Shown in pieces: positions 7,583 through 16,552 of a DNA stretch of 64,000 bases. The position numbers were made by a program, and so were the translations under genes. Source of the DNA: Flavobacterium sp. (GTDB lineage Bacteria; Bacteroidota; Bacteroidia; Flavobacteriales; Flavobacteriaceae); contig NZ_JAHEBT010000052.1 of the NCBI RefSeq assembly GCF_024642105.1, positions 434,001 to 498,000 on the forward strand, in the 5' to 3' direction. The notes below the pieces were generated by a model that was not told where the DNA came from, made no database searches, and saw only the letters and a list, made by a program, of their open reading frames with translations. How positions within the stretch are numbered: position 1 is the first letter of the stretch; every line of letters starts with the position of its first letter.

Positions 7583-9253
7583 ATGGGGAAGACCTTTTTA
7601 AAATACAGTGCTGCTTTATTGCTCTTGATTTTGGCTAGTTGTGCCAAAAGAGGTAGCATTACAGGCGGAGCAAAAGATACCATTGCACCCGTCTTAACCG
7701 CAAGTTTTCCTAAAAATTTTAGCACTGAATTTAAAGCCAATACCATCAAACTAACTTTTAACGAATTCATCAAATTAAAAGACCTGAAAAAACAACTCAT
7801 TATTTCTCCTCCCCTAAAAAATGAGCCGTTGATTTTGCCTGTAACCCCTAGTAAAACCATCACCATCAAAATTAATGACACCCTTCAGGATAATACTACT
7901 TACAGTTTTAACTTTGGGCAAAGTATGGCTGACAATAACGAAGGTAATCCTTATAATCAGTTCAAATACATTTTTTCAACTGGAAAAACTATTGATTCTT
8001 TAGCCATTGGCGGAAGAGTAAAAGACGCTTACCTCAAAGACGTGGAGTCCTTCGTTTCGGTAATGCTGTATGACGTCAACAAAAACTATAACGACTCTAT
8101 TGTGTACAAGCAAATGCCTCGCTACGTTACCAATACGTTAGATAGTTTAAAAACATTTCGCTTAGAGAATTTAAAAGCTGGAAAATACCTTTTGGTAGCG
8201 ATGAAGGATTACAATTCCAACAATAAGTTTGATCCTAAAAAAGATAAAATTGGGCTTTACAAACAATTCATTTCTGTTCCTAATGATACCGTGTATGAGT
8301 TGGAATTATTCAAAGAAAACAGCCCTTTTAAAGTTTTCAAACCCACTCAAGCTTCTGGAAATCGATTGCTTTTGGGCTACGAAGGAAATATTAAATTAAA
8401 AGAAAACAGACCTAAAATTATATTGAAAAATAAAAGTGAAGTTTTGCCTTCTGTTATTACTCAACTTCCTAAAAAGGATTCGCTACAGGTTTGGTATAAA
8501 CCCATTAAAACAGATTCGCTGTCTATAGAAATTGCGCAAAACAAGTACCAAAAGAATTTTACTTTTAGAGTAAAAGATCAAAAAAAAGACACTTTAAATA
8601 TTAAAATTGCCCAACAAGGAAGTCTAAGTCCGAAGGAGCTTTTTACGTTAGAAAGCGCTACTCCTATTGTGAAATTGGACAAAACTAAAATGAGTTTGGT
8701 CAACCAAAAATCAAAACCTATTCCTTTTACTACTGATTACGATGAGTTTCAACAGCTATTGCGTTTGAATTTTAAAAGAGAGCCAGAAGAAGCATACGAA
8801 TTCAAATTAATTCCAGGCGCTTTAACTGATTTTTTTGAAAAATCAAATGACAGTTTGGATTTTAAAATAAGCGCCAACTCTTTAGAAAGTTTCGGAAATT
8901 TAATTGTGAATCTTCAAAACGTAAAACGCTTTCCTGTAATAGTTGAATTAACAAACGAAAAAGGCGATGCTATAGTTACGGCATACACTGACAAAAATAC
9001 GAGTTTGAATTTCAACTTAATACAACCCGCTAAATATACCTTGCGCGCCATTTATGACGACAACAAAAACAGCATCTACGATCCTGGTAATTTTTTAGCA
9101 AAACAATATGCTGAAGAAGTAATTTATTTTTCTAAAGAAGTAGATGTACGTGCCAATTGGGATGTAGTTCAAGCGTTCGATTTGAGTATTCCTTACACCC
9201 CCGAGCCTAAAAAGAAAAAGGTAAAAAAGAAGGAGGAAACTAAAAGAAAATAA
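7583..9253 (+). CDS. Ig-like (Big_5-type) domain lipoprotein
   Basis: I chose the ATG at 7583 because it gives a clean lipoprotein signal, MGKTFLKYSAALLLLILASC, with the lipobox cysteine at residue 20. An upstream in-frame start would bury this signal. Residues of about 30-125 form a bacterial Ig-like domain of the Big_5 type (IAPVLTASFPKN, ITIKINDTLQDNTTYSFNFG). The remainder is beta-rich and repeats the motif DYNSNNKFDP / YDDNKNSIYDPG, resembling carboxypeptidase-regulatory-like or calcium-loop segments. It ends in a very Lys-rich tail. It is a widely occurring Bacteroidetes envelope lipoprotein of unknown function. Length 556 residues. Confidence 0.85.
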   Translation: MGKTFLKYSAALLLLILASCAKRGSITGGAKDTIAPVLTASFPKNFSTEFKANTIKLTFNEFIKLKDLKKQLIISPPLKNEPLILPVTPSKTITIKINDTLQDNTTYSFNFGQSMADNNEGNPYNQFKYIFSTGKTIDSLAIGGRVKDAYLKDVESFVSVMLYDVNKNYNDSIVYKQMPRYVTNTLDSLKTFRLENLKAGKYLLVAMKDYNSNNKFDPKKDKIGLYKQFISVPNDTVYELELFKENSPFKVFKPTQASGNRLLLGYEGNIKLKENRPKIILKNKSEVLPSVITQLPKKDSLQVWYKPIKTDSLSIEIAQNKYQKNFTFRVKDQKKDTLNIKIAQQGSLSPKELFTLESATPIVKLDKTKMSLVNQKSKPIPFTTDYDEFQQLLRLNFKREPEEAYEFKLIPGALTDFFEKSNDSLDFKISANSLESFGNLIVNLQNVKRFPVIVELTNEKGDAIVTAYTDKNTSLNFNLIQPAKYTLRAIYDDNKNSIYDPGNFLAKQYAEEVIYFSKEVDVRANWDVVQAFDLSIPYTPEPKKKKVKKKEETKRK

Positions 9254-9273
9254 ACCAAAACTAACCTTGGTAT

Positions 9274-10038
9274 TTATTTCCAATCAAAAGTATCTTGATC
9301 GTTCAAAAATCCTAGTTTTGTACGGGTTTTTAGTAAGGCTTCTTTATTCAATTGAGCATAAAAAATACCTTCTGTTTCTTGTGGTGCAATCGCATAATTA
9401 CCTAAAAAATCCACTACTTGAGAATGCCCAGAATAATCATAGTCTTTTTCGTCTTTCCCAACTCTATTGACACCAATGGTATAACTCATATTTTCAACCG
9501 CGCGCGCCTTAAGTAACGTATCCCAAGCTTGTATTCGAATAGTAGGCCAATTCGCAACATATAAAAGCAAATCGTATTGCTCCACATTTCGGGCAAATAC
9601 TGGGAAACGCAAATCATAGCAAATGAGCGGACAAATTTTCCAACCTCTGTATTCAATAATCAATTTCTGAGTTCCTTTAGTGTAGCTTTTATCCTCTCCC
9701 GCAAGAGTAAACAAATGACGCTTGTTATAATAGTGTATTTCTCCCGAAGGGAAAACAAATAGCAATCTATTGTAATAGTTTCCCCCCTCAATAATGACCA
9801 AACTCCCCGTGATGGCACAGTTTTTAGCTTTCGCCAAAGATTGCATCCACACAATTGTTTCACCCTGCATGGTCTCGGCAACACGTTCTGGCTGCATAGT
9901 AAAACCTGTGGTAAACATTTCGGGAAGTACAACCAAATCAGTATCCGCTTCAAGAGTATTGATTTTTTGTTCGATATAGTCCCGATTTGATTTTGGGTCT
10001 TCCCAGACTAAAGGAATTTGGATTAAAGCTATCTTCAT
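9274..10038 (-). CDS. Nitrilase-superfamily amidohydrolase (omega-amidase YafV type)
   Basis: This 254-residue carbon-nitrogen hydrolase carries the Glu-Lys-Cys triad: Glu in LPEMFTTGFTM, Lys in YYNKRHLFT and Cys in CPLICYDLRFPVF. The spacing and the PEMFTTGF and DLRFPVFARN motifs match the omega-amidase (YafV/Nit2-like) branch, which hydrolyses alpha-ketoglutaramate-type amides in methionine salvage. The start MKIALIQIPLVWEDP at 10038 is the family N-terminus; five extra upstream residues are possible. It ends convergent to the lipoprotein gene. Confidence 0.88.
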   Translation of the reverse strand: MKIALIQIPLVWEDPKSNRDYIEQKINTLEADTDLVVLPEMFTTGFTMQPERVAETMQGETIVWMQSLAKAKNCAITGSLVIIEGGNYYNRLLFVFPSGEIHYYNKRHLFTLAGEDKSYTKGTQKLIIEYRGWKICPLICYDLRFPVFARNVEQYDLLLYVANWPTIRIQAWDTLLKARAVENMSYTIGVNRVGKDEKDYDYSGHSQVVDFLGNYAIAPQETEGIFYAQLNKEALLKTRTKLGFLNDQDTFDWK

Positions 10039-10072
10039 TGGATAAAAATACAAATTTTAATAGTGCTATATA

Positions 10073-10107
10073 AAAAAACGCATCCCAATTAAGGAATGCG
10101 TTTTTTT
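10073..10107 (-). terminator. Terminator of the sdh operon
   Basis: A hairpin with stem ACGCAT / ATGCGT flanked by A7 and T7 runs lies just after the sdhB stop on the minus strand. Confidence 0.7.
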
Positions 10108-10125
10108 ATTTAAAAGAATAGTAGA

Positions 10126-10887
10126 TTACTTAACGCTTGCTACTAAATATTCTCTATTCAAACGAGCGATATTCTCTAATGAAATTCCTTTTGGACATTC
10201 GATTTCACAAGCACCTGTATTCGTACAGTTACCAAATCCTTCTTCGTCCATTTGGCGAACCATATTCAATACACGGTTAGTCGCTTCAACCTTACCTTGT
10301 GGTAATAACGCATATTGAGATACTTTTGCTCCAACGAAAAGCATCGCTGAACCATTTTTACAAGTAGCTACACACGCACCACAACCGATACAAGCTGCAG
10401 CTTCAAATGCTTTGTCAGCATCATCTTTAGCAATTGGAGTTGCATTAGCGTCAATCGTATTTCCTGAAGTATTTACAGATACGAAACCTCCTGCTTGTTG
10501 GATTCTATCGAAAGAACTTCTGTCCACCACTAAATCTTTGATTACAGGGAACGCTCTACTTCTCCATGGTTCTACAAAGATAGTATCACCATCCTTGAAC
10601 ATACGCATGTGCAATTGACAAGTAGTCACTCCTGAATCTGGTCCGTGAGCGCGTCCGTTAATGAATAACGAACACATTCCGCAAATTCCTTCACGACAGT
10701 CGTGATCAAAAGCGATAGGTTCTTTTCTTTCGTTAATTAATTGCTCGTTCAATTGGTCTAACATTTCCAAAAATGAACTTGCCGTAGAAACCTCATTCAA
10801 AGTGTAGGTTTCTAATTGTCCTTTTGCTTTAGAGTCTTTTTGACGCCAAATTTTAAGGGTTATATTGATGTTTTTTGCTGCACTCAT
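10126..10887 (-). CDS. sdhB: Succinate dehydrogenase/fumarate reductase iron-sulfur subunit
   Basis: This 253-residue subunit passes electrons from the flavoprotein to the membrane cytochrome in complex II. It contains the plant-ferredoxin-type [2Fe-2S] motif CREGICGMC with a later Cys in TTCQLHM, the [4Fe-4S] motif [11 protein letters not shown], and the third cluster motif [14 protein letters not shown]. It is the last gene of sdhC-sdhA-(four-helix cassette)-sdhB. Confidence 0.97.
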   Translation of the reverse strand: MSAAKNINITLKIWRQKDSKAKGQLETYTLNEVSTASSFLEMLDQLNEQLINERKEPIAFDHDCREGICGMCSLFINGRAHGPDSGVTTCQLHMRMFKDGDTIFVEPWRSRAFPVIKDLVVDRSSFDRIQQAGGFVSVNTSGNTIDANATPIAKDDADKAFEAAACIGCGACVATCKNGSAMLFVGAKVSQYALLPQGKVEATNRVLNMVRQMDEEGFGNCTNTGACEIECPKGISLENIARLNREYLVASVK

Positions 10888-10902
10888 AGTGTTTTATTTT
10901 AG

Positions 10903-10937
10903 CCATCAGCCATAAGGCAAAAGGCATTAGTAATTAC
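10903..10937. repeat. Left flank of the four-helix-bundle cassette
   Basis: The sequence around AAGGCAAAAGGCATTAG (10914-10930) reappears in imperfect inverted form at 11310-11337. Together the two flank the small gene inserted between sdhA and sdhB. Confidence 0.5.
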
Positions 10938-11308
10938 TGTTTACTTGACTCTAACTTATTTATAAAAGAATTAATCATTTTGCTTTCCTCTGTAATCTGT
11001 TTCATTATATCAGAATACAAATTTACTGATTTAATAAAACTCAGTTTTTCAGCAACTAATAATTGTGTTTCTAACTCACATAAAGAACCTCTGGCTATTT
11101 TAATAAACTGAATATAGCTTTGAGTTGATTGTCTTCCATAACCTTCGGCAATATTTGAAGGTATAGAAACTGCACTTCTCTTTATTTGACTGGATAAAGC
11201 ATATAATTCATCTTTAGGAAAATCAGAAATCAATTGGTACACTAATACAACAATTTCAATTCCTTTTTGCCAAATCAATAAATCTTTATATGATTGTATC
11301 CCACTCAT
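10934..11308 (-). CDS. Four-helix-bundle (S23/IVP-type) protein
   Basis: This 124-residue helical protein belongs to the family first described from 23S rRNA intervening sequences. The signature is clear: SYKDLLIWQKGIEIVVLVYQ at the N-terminus, then SSQIKRSAVSIPSNIAEGYG and FIKIARGSLCELETQLLVA. In Bacteroidetes these genes occur as scattered cassettes with no agreed function; a related fold (Avd) serves diversity-generating retroelements, but no reverse transcriptase is present here. It interrupts the sdhA-sdhB junction in the same orientation, flanked by short imperfect inverted repeats. Confidence 0.92.
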   Translation of the reverse strand: MSGIQSYKDLLIWQKGIEIVVLVYQLISDFPKDELYALSSQIKRSAVSIPSNIAEGYGRQSTQSYIQFIKIARGSLCELETQLLVAEKLSFIKSVNLYSDIMKQITEESKMINSFINKLESSKQ

Positions 11309-11309
11309 A

Positions 11310-11337
11310 CTATTGCCTTTTGGCTAATGCCTAATTA
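11310..11337. repeat. Right flank of the four-helix-bundle cassette
   Basis: An imperfect inverted counterpart of 10903-10937 (GCCTTTTGGCTAATGCC core). It reaches the stop codon of sdhA. Confidence 0.5.
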
Positions 11338-13344
11338 CTTGTAATTACGCGCCGCAATTTTGATAAACTCGTATTTTAATTCTTCTTTATGAAGCTCAGC
11401 TTGAGTGATGTCATCACCTTTGTATTCCCAAGCACCCACAAATGAGAAGTTTTCATCATCACGCAGTGTTTCTCCTTCTGCATCTTGATATTCTTCACGG
11501 AAGTGACCTCCACAAGATTCATTACGTTGTAACGCATCCATTGCCATTAATTGGCCTAAATCGATAAAGTCAGCCACACGAAGTGCTTTCTCTAATTGAG
11601 GATTTAACTCGTCTGCACTACCAGGAACGTTTACTTCTTTGTAGAACTCTGCTTTCAAAGCTGCAATTTCTTCGATTGCTTGTTTCAAACCTGCTTCGTT
11701 TCTACCCATACCAACTTTGTTCCACATAATCAATCCCAAACGTTTGTGGAAATGATCCACTGATTTAGAACCTTTGTTGTTTATAAATTGGTTAATGGTC
11801 TCTTTTACTCTGTTCTCTGCTTCTGCAAATTCAGGTAAGTCAGTTGAGATTTTACCAGTACGAATATCATCTGCTAAATAATTTGAGATAGTATAAGGTA
11901 ACACAAAATAACCATCAGCCAAACCTTGCATCAAAGCCGAAGCTCCTAAACGATTCGCTCCGTGGTCAGAGAAGTTAGCTTCTCCCGCTACGAAACATCC
12001 CGGAATAGTAGATTGTAAGTTGTAATCAACCCAAACACCACCCATTGTATAGTGTACTGCTGGATAAATTTTCATTGGCGTTTCATACGGATTCTCATCG
12101 GTGATTTTTTGGTACATAGTAAACAAATTACCGTACTTTTCTTTCAACCATTCTTTTCCTAAAGTAGTAATTTCTTCTGCTGTTGGATGATGATTTCCTT
12201 TGGCGAATGCCGCTTGTTTTCCTTTACTTTGAATTTCTGAAGAGAAGTCCAAATAAACCCCTTCATTAGTATCGTTAGCTTCAATTCCTCTACCTTCGTC
12301 ACACACTTCTTTTGCAGCTCTTGAAGCCACATCACGAGGTACTAAGTTTCCAAAAGCAGGATATTTTCTTTCTAAGAAATAATCTCTTTCTTCTTCAGAT
12401 AATTGAGTTGGTTTCAATTTTCCAGCACGAATTGCTTCTGCGTCTTCTTTTTTCTTTGGTACCCAAATACGTCCTGAGTTACGCAAAGACTCTGACATCA
12501 AAGTCAATTTAGCTTGGTTTGTTCCGTGAACAGGAATACAAGTTGGGTGAATTTGAACAAAACAAGGATTTGCAAACAAAGCACCTTGCTTGTGAATTTT
12601 CCATCCCGCTGTTACGTTACTACCCATGGCATTTGTTGAAAGGAAATATACATTTCCATATCCTCCTGAAGCAACTACTACTGCGTGAGCAGAATGTCTT
12701 TCGATTTCTCCTGTAACCAAGTTACGAGCAATGATTCCACGAGCCTTTCCATCTACTTTTACCAAGTCTAACATTTCGTGACGGTTGTACATTTCAACAC
12801 GTCCTAAACCGATTTGTCTTGATAAAGCTGAATAAGCTCCTAGTAATAATTGTTGTCCTGTTTGACCTGCAGCATAAAAAGTACGTTGTACTTGTGTTCC
12901 ACCAAATGAACGGTTGTCCAACATTCCGCCGTAATCTCTTGCAAAAGGAACTCCTTGTGCCACACATTGGTCAATAATATTTCCAGATACTTCAGCTAAA
13001 CGGTGAACGTTAGCCTCACGTGCTCTATAATCCCCACCTTTAATGGTATCGTAAAATAATCTGTAAGTACTATCCCCATCATTTTGATAGTTTTTTGCTG
13101 CATTGATTCCCCCTTGTGCCGCAATAGAGTGCGCACGACGTGGTGAATCTTGGAAACAAAATGCTTTAACATTGTAACCCATTTCTGCAAGCGAAGCAGC
13201 AGCAGATGAACCTGCCAAACCAGTTCCAACAACAATAATATCAATTTTTGGTCTATTGTTTGGCGCAACTAATTTTAAATGGTCTTTGTAATCAGTCCAT
13301 TTCTGAGAAATGTGACCTTCTGGTATTTTAGAATCTAACTTCAT
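11335..13344 (-). CDS. sdhA: Succinate dehydrogenase/fumarate reductase flavoprotein subunit
   Basis: This 669-residue FAD subunit oxidises succinate (or reduces fumarate). It has the N-terminal FAD-binding [18 protein letters not shown] motif, the His in [15 protein letters not shown] that attaches FAD covalently, and the active-site segments [12 protein letters not shown] and [18 protein letters not shown]. Length and order match the Bacteroidetes/epsilon-type complex II (long SdhA, single SdhC). It follows sdhC by 18 bases. Confidence 0.97.
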   Translation of the reverse strand: MKLDSKIPEGHISQKWTDYKDHLKLVAPNNRPKIDIIVVGTGLAGSSAAASLAEMGYNVKAFCFQDSPRRAHSIAAQGGINAAKNYQNDGDSTYRLFYDTIKGGDYRAREANVHRLAEVSGNIIDQCVAQGVPFARDYGGMLDNRSFGGTQVQRTFYAAGQTGQQLLLGAYSALSRQIGLGRVEMYNRHEMLDLVKVDGKARGIIARNLVTGEIERHSAHAVVVASGGYGNVYFLSTNAMGSNVTAGWKIHKQGALFANPCFVQIHPTCIPVHGTNQAKLTLMSESLRNSGRIWVPKKKEDAEAIRAGKLKPTQLSEEERDYFLERKYPAFGNLVPRDVASRAAKEVCDEGRGIEANDTNEGVYLDFSSEIQSKGKQAAFAKGNHHPTAEEITTLGKEWLKEKYGNLFTMYQKITDENPYETPMKIYPAVHYTMGGVWVDYNLQSTIPGCFVAGEANFSDHGANRLGASALMQGLADGYFVLPYTISNYLADDIRTGKISTDLPEFAEAENRVKETINQFINNKGSKSVDHFHKRLGLIMWNKVGMGRNEAGLKQAIEEIAALKAEFYKEVNVPGSADELNPQLEKALRVADFIDLGQLMAMDALQRNESCGGHFREEYQDAEGETLRDDENFSFVGAWEYKGDDITQAELHKEELKYEFIKIAARNYK

Positions 13345-13362
13345 AATATCTTCTGATGTTGA

Positions 13363-14190
13363 TTATTTTAAGAAAAAGTGAATGTAAACTGGAATAATTG
13401 CAAACAAAATAGGAACAATAATTGCAAATGCCGCTCCGAATTTTTTGATTGCTGGAGTATATTTTGGATTACTCAATCCTAACGATTGGAATGCACTTTG
13501 GAATCCGTGTAATAAATGGAATGCCAAAGTAATCATTGCAATTACATACAAAATAGTGGCAATCAATCCTGTTTTTGGATCTTTAAAAAACGCTACAGTA
13601 ATTTTGTGTAAATCTTTGTATCCTTCTTTGATTTTAACATTGGCAGCAGCATCGAAGAATTCGGTTCTGTTTTCAATTTTAATCACTTGTTGATCTACCT
13701 GTGCTTTTGGAAGATATCCGCCATCAGTAGTCAAATAATACTCTTGTTGTTGTCCTGCTTGACCAATAGTTATGGTTTGCAACGGCATGTTTTTATCAAA
13801 ATGCATTACAGCCCAAAAGTTGACCATGTGCGTTACGATAAAAACCAAAATGATCGTTCCTAAAACGGCCATATTTCTTGAAGAAAATGAACTGGAAGAA
13901 CCATCTGTTTTTGCGTAACCAATAGGTCTTGCTTTTCTGTTTTGAACAGTTAATAAAATTCCATCAATAGCGTGGAATAGAATAGAAATGTAAGTAAGAT
14001 AAGATAGAATTTTTACGGCTGGGTTAGTCGTCATAAACAACGCATACTGATTGAAATGTAATGCATCGCTAAAAATTAATTGAAGATTCCCTGCTAAATG
14101 CCCCGACAGGAACAAACATAAAAATAAACCTGTAAAAGACATCCAATATTTCTTTGCAAGAGATGACTTTAGAATTGCAGATTTTGCCAT
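13363..14190 (-). CDS. sdhC: Succinate dehydrogenase cytochrome b subunit
   Basis: This 275-residue membrane anchor of complex II has about five hydrophobic helices, including WMSFTGLFLCLFLSGHLAGN, ILSYLTYISILFHAIDGI and the C-terminal AFAIIVPILFAIIPVYIHFF. Conserved His residues in SGHLAG, LFHAID and AFHLLHGFQSAF are the expected di-heme ligands of the single-subunit b558 type. It is the first gene of the operon, with a good promoter motif upstream. Confidence 0.95.
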   Translation of the reverse strand: MAKSAILKSSLAKKYWMSFTGLFLCLFLSGHLAGNLQLIFSDALHFNQYALFMTTNPAVKILSYLTYISILFHAIDGILLTVQNRKARPIGYAKTDGSSSSFSSRNMAVLGTIILVFIVTHMVNFWAVMHFDKNMPLQTITIGQAGQQQEYYLTTDGGYLPKAQVDQQVIKIENRTEFFDAAANVKIKEGYKDLHKITVAFFKDPKTGLIATILYVIAMITLAFHLLHGFQSAFQSLGLSNPKYTPAIKKFGAAFAIIVPILFAIIPVYIHFFLK

Positions 14191-14224
14191 AATAATTTGA
14201 ATAAATTTTTATTAAATAGTGAGA

Positions 14225-14255
14225 CAAAAATAGGAGAAATAGAATTCAACTACAA
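14225..14255 (-). promoter_or_regulatory. Predicted promoter of sdhC-sdhA-sdhB
   Basis: On the minus strand TTG (14253-14255) is followed after 20 bases by TATTTTTG (14225-14232), a match to TTG / TAnnTTTG, about 35 bases upstream of the sdhC start. Confidence 0.5.
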
Positions 14256-14493
14256 CCTTTTCGTTGTTATTTATAATGATTTTAAAGTGTTTTAGCAAAA
14301 ACCCCAATAAATCAATAATAATCAAGCCTTGAAACCAAATTTACTTAAACAATTCCCAAAATAACCGAGATCAAAAATTCCTATTTATCAACAGACAAAA
14401 ACCTATATAATTATTGAATTGTTATTTTTTATCTAGATTCATTCTAAAATTCACAAAAATTAAAAAACCCAACTCTTTATCTTGTTAAATTAA

Positions 14494-14523
14494 TTGTTAT
14501 TCGTAGGGCTAATTTTAATTTTG
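14494..14523 (+). promoter_or_regulatory. Predicted promoter of HMG-CoA synthase
   Basis: TTG (14494-14496), a 19-base spacer and TAATTTTG (14516-14523) form a full Bacteroidetes promoter match, ending 19 bases before the ATG. Confidence 0.55.
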
Positions 14524-14542
14524 CAATTCCAAACTAAAAATA

Positions 14543-15904
14543 ATGAAAACAGGAATTGACGCTATTGCATTTGACGTTGCTCAACTACATTTACCTATAA
14601 AAACGTTGGCAAATGCCCGAAATATCGAACCCGAAAAACTAGAAAAAGGGTTGGGATTGATCAAAATGACCTTGCCAGATGTTCACCAAGACACGGTGGT
14701 GTTTGGCGCCAATGCCCTGACCAAATTAGTACTGGAAAACCAAATCAACCTGAACGAAATTTCTAGAATTTATGTAGGTACCGAAAGCGCTATTGACAGC
14801 TCAAAACCAATTAGCTCGTTTTTAATTGCTTTGATGGAACAAAAATTCGGAGACAATATTTTAGCTAACTGCGATGTAGTCGATTTTACTTTTGCCTGTA
14901 TTGGTGGAGTAGATGCATTGCAAAACTGCTTGGACTTTGTACGACTTAATCCTACCAAAAAAGCCATTGTGGTTACCACTGATTTTGCTAAATATGATTT
15001 GAATTCTACTGGCGAATATACTCAAGGTGCGGGAGCCTTGGCGATGCTTGTTACTGCCAATCCTAAAATAATTGCATTTGAAAACGAATGGGCAACGAGT
15101 ACCAAAGGAGTTTTTGACTTCTTCAAGCCGTACAGGACCTTTTCAAAAGAAGCCATCACTGGCAATAACTCCAACGATGCTTGGTTTGACAATTTAGAAG
15201 CCGAAATTGAAATTCACAAAGACCAACCCGTTTTTGATGGTCAATATTCCAATCAATGTTATATGGATCGTACGCGCAACGCTTACTTTTCATTGAAAAA
15301 AATCAAAAACATTAGCGAGACCCTTTACGCTAGTTGGGAAAGCATTATCATGCACTTACCGTATTCGTTTCAAGGACGCCGAATGCTTTCTGAAATTTAT
15401 GCACTAGACGCCGCTACCCCAATTCTTTCAGGAAATGAATCTCCTGCTGACTACCAAAACAAATTGAAAGAAGTAAGCAAATCAGAAGAGTATCGTGCTT
15501 TTGTAACGCAAAAATTACAGCCTGCAGAAATCGCTTCTTCATTGATTGGGAATTTGTATACGGGTTCTATTTTTATGGGATTCCTTTCTACTTTGGCGCA
15601 TTTTGTCAAAACTAATGCAACTATTTCAGGAAAGAAATTTGGCTTCCTAGCCTACGGAAGTGGTTCTAAATCTAAAGTTTTTGAAGGCACCATTCAACCC
15701 GATTGGCAATTGGCAGTAGCCAAAACCCAACTGTTTGAAACATTGGAACAAAGCCAGGAAATTGACTTTGTTACTTACGAAAAACTCCATAAAAAAGAAC
15801 AAAAACAAAGTATCAAGTCACCTAAAAACGAATGGATTTTAGACCGCATAGAAAATGAAAATCCAAATCTAATTGGTGCGCGTTATTACAAATGGATTGA
15901 TTAA
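14543..15904 (+). CDS. mvaS: Hydroxymethylglutaryl-CoA synthase
   Basis: The enzyme condenses acetyl-CoA with acetoacetyl-CoA to HMG-CoA, the committed precursor of the mevalonate route to isoprenoids. The 453-residue protein has the catalytic Glu in YVGTESAIDSSKP, the nucleophilic Cys in DFTFACIGGVDAL (about residue 119) and the His region MHLPYSFQGRRM. The C-terminal FLAYGSGSKSKVFEG motif is typical of the family. No other mevalonate gene is in the window. Flavobacteriia generally use this pathway rather than the DXP route for isoprenoids. Confidence 0.95.
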   Translation: MKTGIDAIAFDVAQLHLPIKTLANARNIEPEKLEKGLGLIKMTLPDVHQDTVVFGANALTKLVLENQINLNEISRIYVGTESAIDSSKPISSFLIALMEQKFGDNILANCDVVDFTFACIGGVDALQNCLDFVRLNPTKKAIVVTTDFAKYDLNSTGEYTQGAGALAMLVTANPKIIAFENEWATSTKGVFDFFKPYRTFSKEAITGNNSNDAWFDNLEAEIEIHKDQPVFDGQYSNQCYMDRTRNAYFSLKKIKNISETLYASWESIIMHLPYSFQGRRMLSEIYALDAATPILSGNESPADYQNKLKEVSKSEEYRAFVTQKLQPAEIASSLIGNLYTGSIFMGFLSTLAHFVKTNATISGKKFGFLAYGSGSKSKVFEGTIQPDWQLAVAKTQLFETLEQSQEIDFVTYEKLHKKEQKQSIKSPKNEWILDRIENENPNLIGARYYKWID

Positions 15905-16177
15905 TTTCTTAGTCGTTTCTCTTTTCAAATTTTCACATTAATTCATTTTCAAATTAGGAAATTATTCAATTAATTTCCTACATTTGTCATGCCCTGTAAC
16001 TGCAATAGACCCCAAATCCATTTCCGATACAGAATTTAGTAGTAATAAAATCATTTAGATTTAACAGTCTTAATGTAACATTACATTTTTATCCAATTTT
16101 ATTACACAAGGCAATATTAAAATTAATCATACCGCCTAAAATCAAGATAAAAAACAAGTAATTAAACAAAATAAATT

Positions 16178-16528
16178 ATGTATAAAGTAACATTTAGAGG
16201 TACTGGTCAACTAAATGGACCTGTAATAATCAATAAAACAATTGAACTCGACGACAGAACTACATCTTCATTAACCGGACTAAAAAGAGATGAAGTGACA
16301 TCTGCAATTTTAGCAATACACTATCCTGGTGTTAAAATTGACGCATCAAAAATTTCAACACAAAGTAAGTATATTCATGAAAAAACCGATAAAAAGTTAA
16401 GTAAAAAAGCTACAAAAACAAAATCTAATTTTACTTTTTCAAATATACTTTTATGGTTCGTATTTTTTCCTTTTAAACTCTTATGGTGGATTATAAAAGA
16501 AATATTTAAAAAAGATCAATGGGATTAA
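16178..16528 (+). CDS. Small membrane protein upstream of the restriction-type nuclease
   Basis: I do not recognise this 116-residue protein. Residues 1-60 look like a small soluble domain (MYKVTFRGTGQLNGPVIINK, then a helix-like GLKRDEVTSAILAIHYPG). A Lys/Ser/Thr-rich linker follows, and then one hydrophobic, Trp/Phe-rich C-terminal segment (NILLWFVFFPFKLLWWII) ending in a basic/acidic tail. The ATG lies 24 bases upstream of the next gene, so the pair is probably one transcript. Codon use is very A/T-rich like its partner and unlike the neighbouring core genes, consistent with acquisition. Confidence 0.6.
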   Translation: MYKVTFRGTGQLNGPVIINKTIELDDRTTSSLTGLKRDEVTSAILAIHYPGVKIDASKISTQSKYIHEKTDKKLSKKATKTKSNFTFSNILLWFVFFPFKLLWWIIKEIFKKDQWD

Positions 16529-16552
16529 ATTCAAAAATTTAACTAAATTAAT

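Larger units (their letters stand above)
14191..14542. other. Divergent intergenic region between sdhC and HMG-CoA synthase
   Basis: This 352-base AT-rich gap contains one predicted promoter on each strand and no coding frame I would support. The middle part (about 14280-14470) is A/T-rich with no repeat or hairpin that I can see. Confidence 0.6.

Noticed and set aside
10934..11308. Diversity-generating retroelement accessory gene (Avd)
   Set aside because: The fold is related, but there is no reverse transcriptase, template repeat or variable gene nearby.
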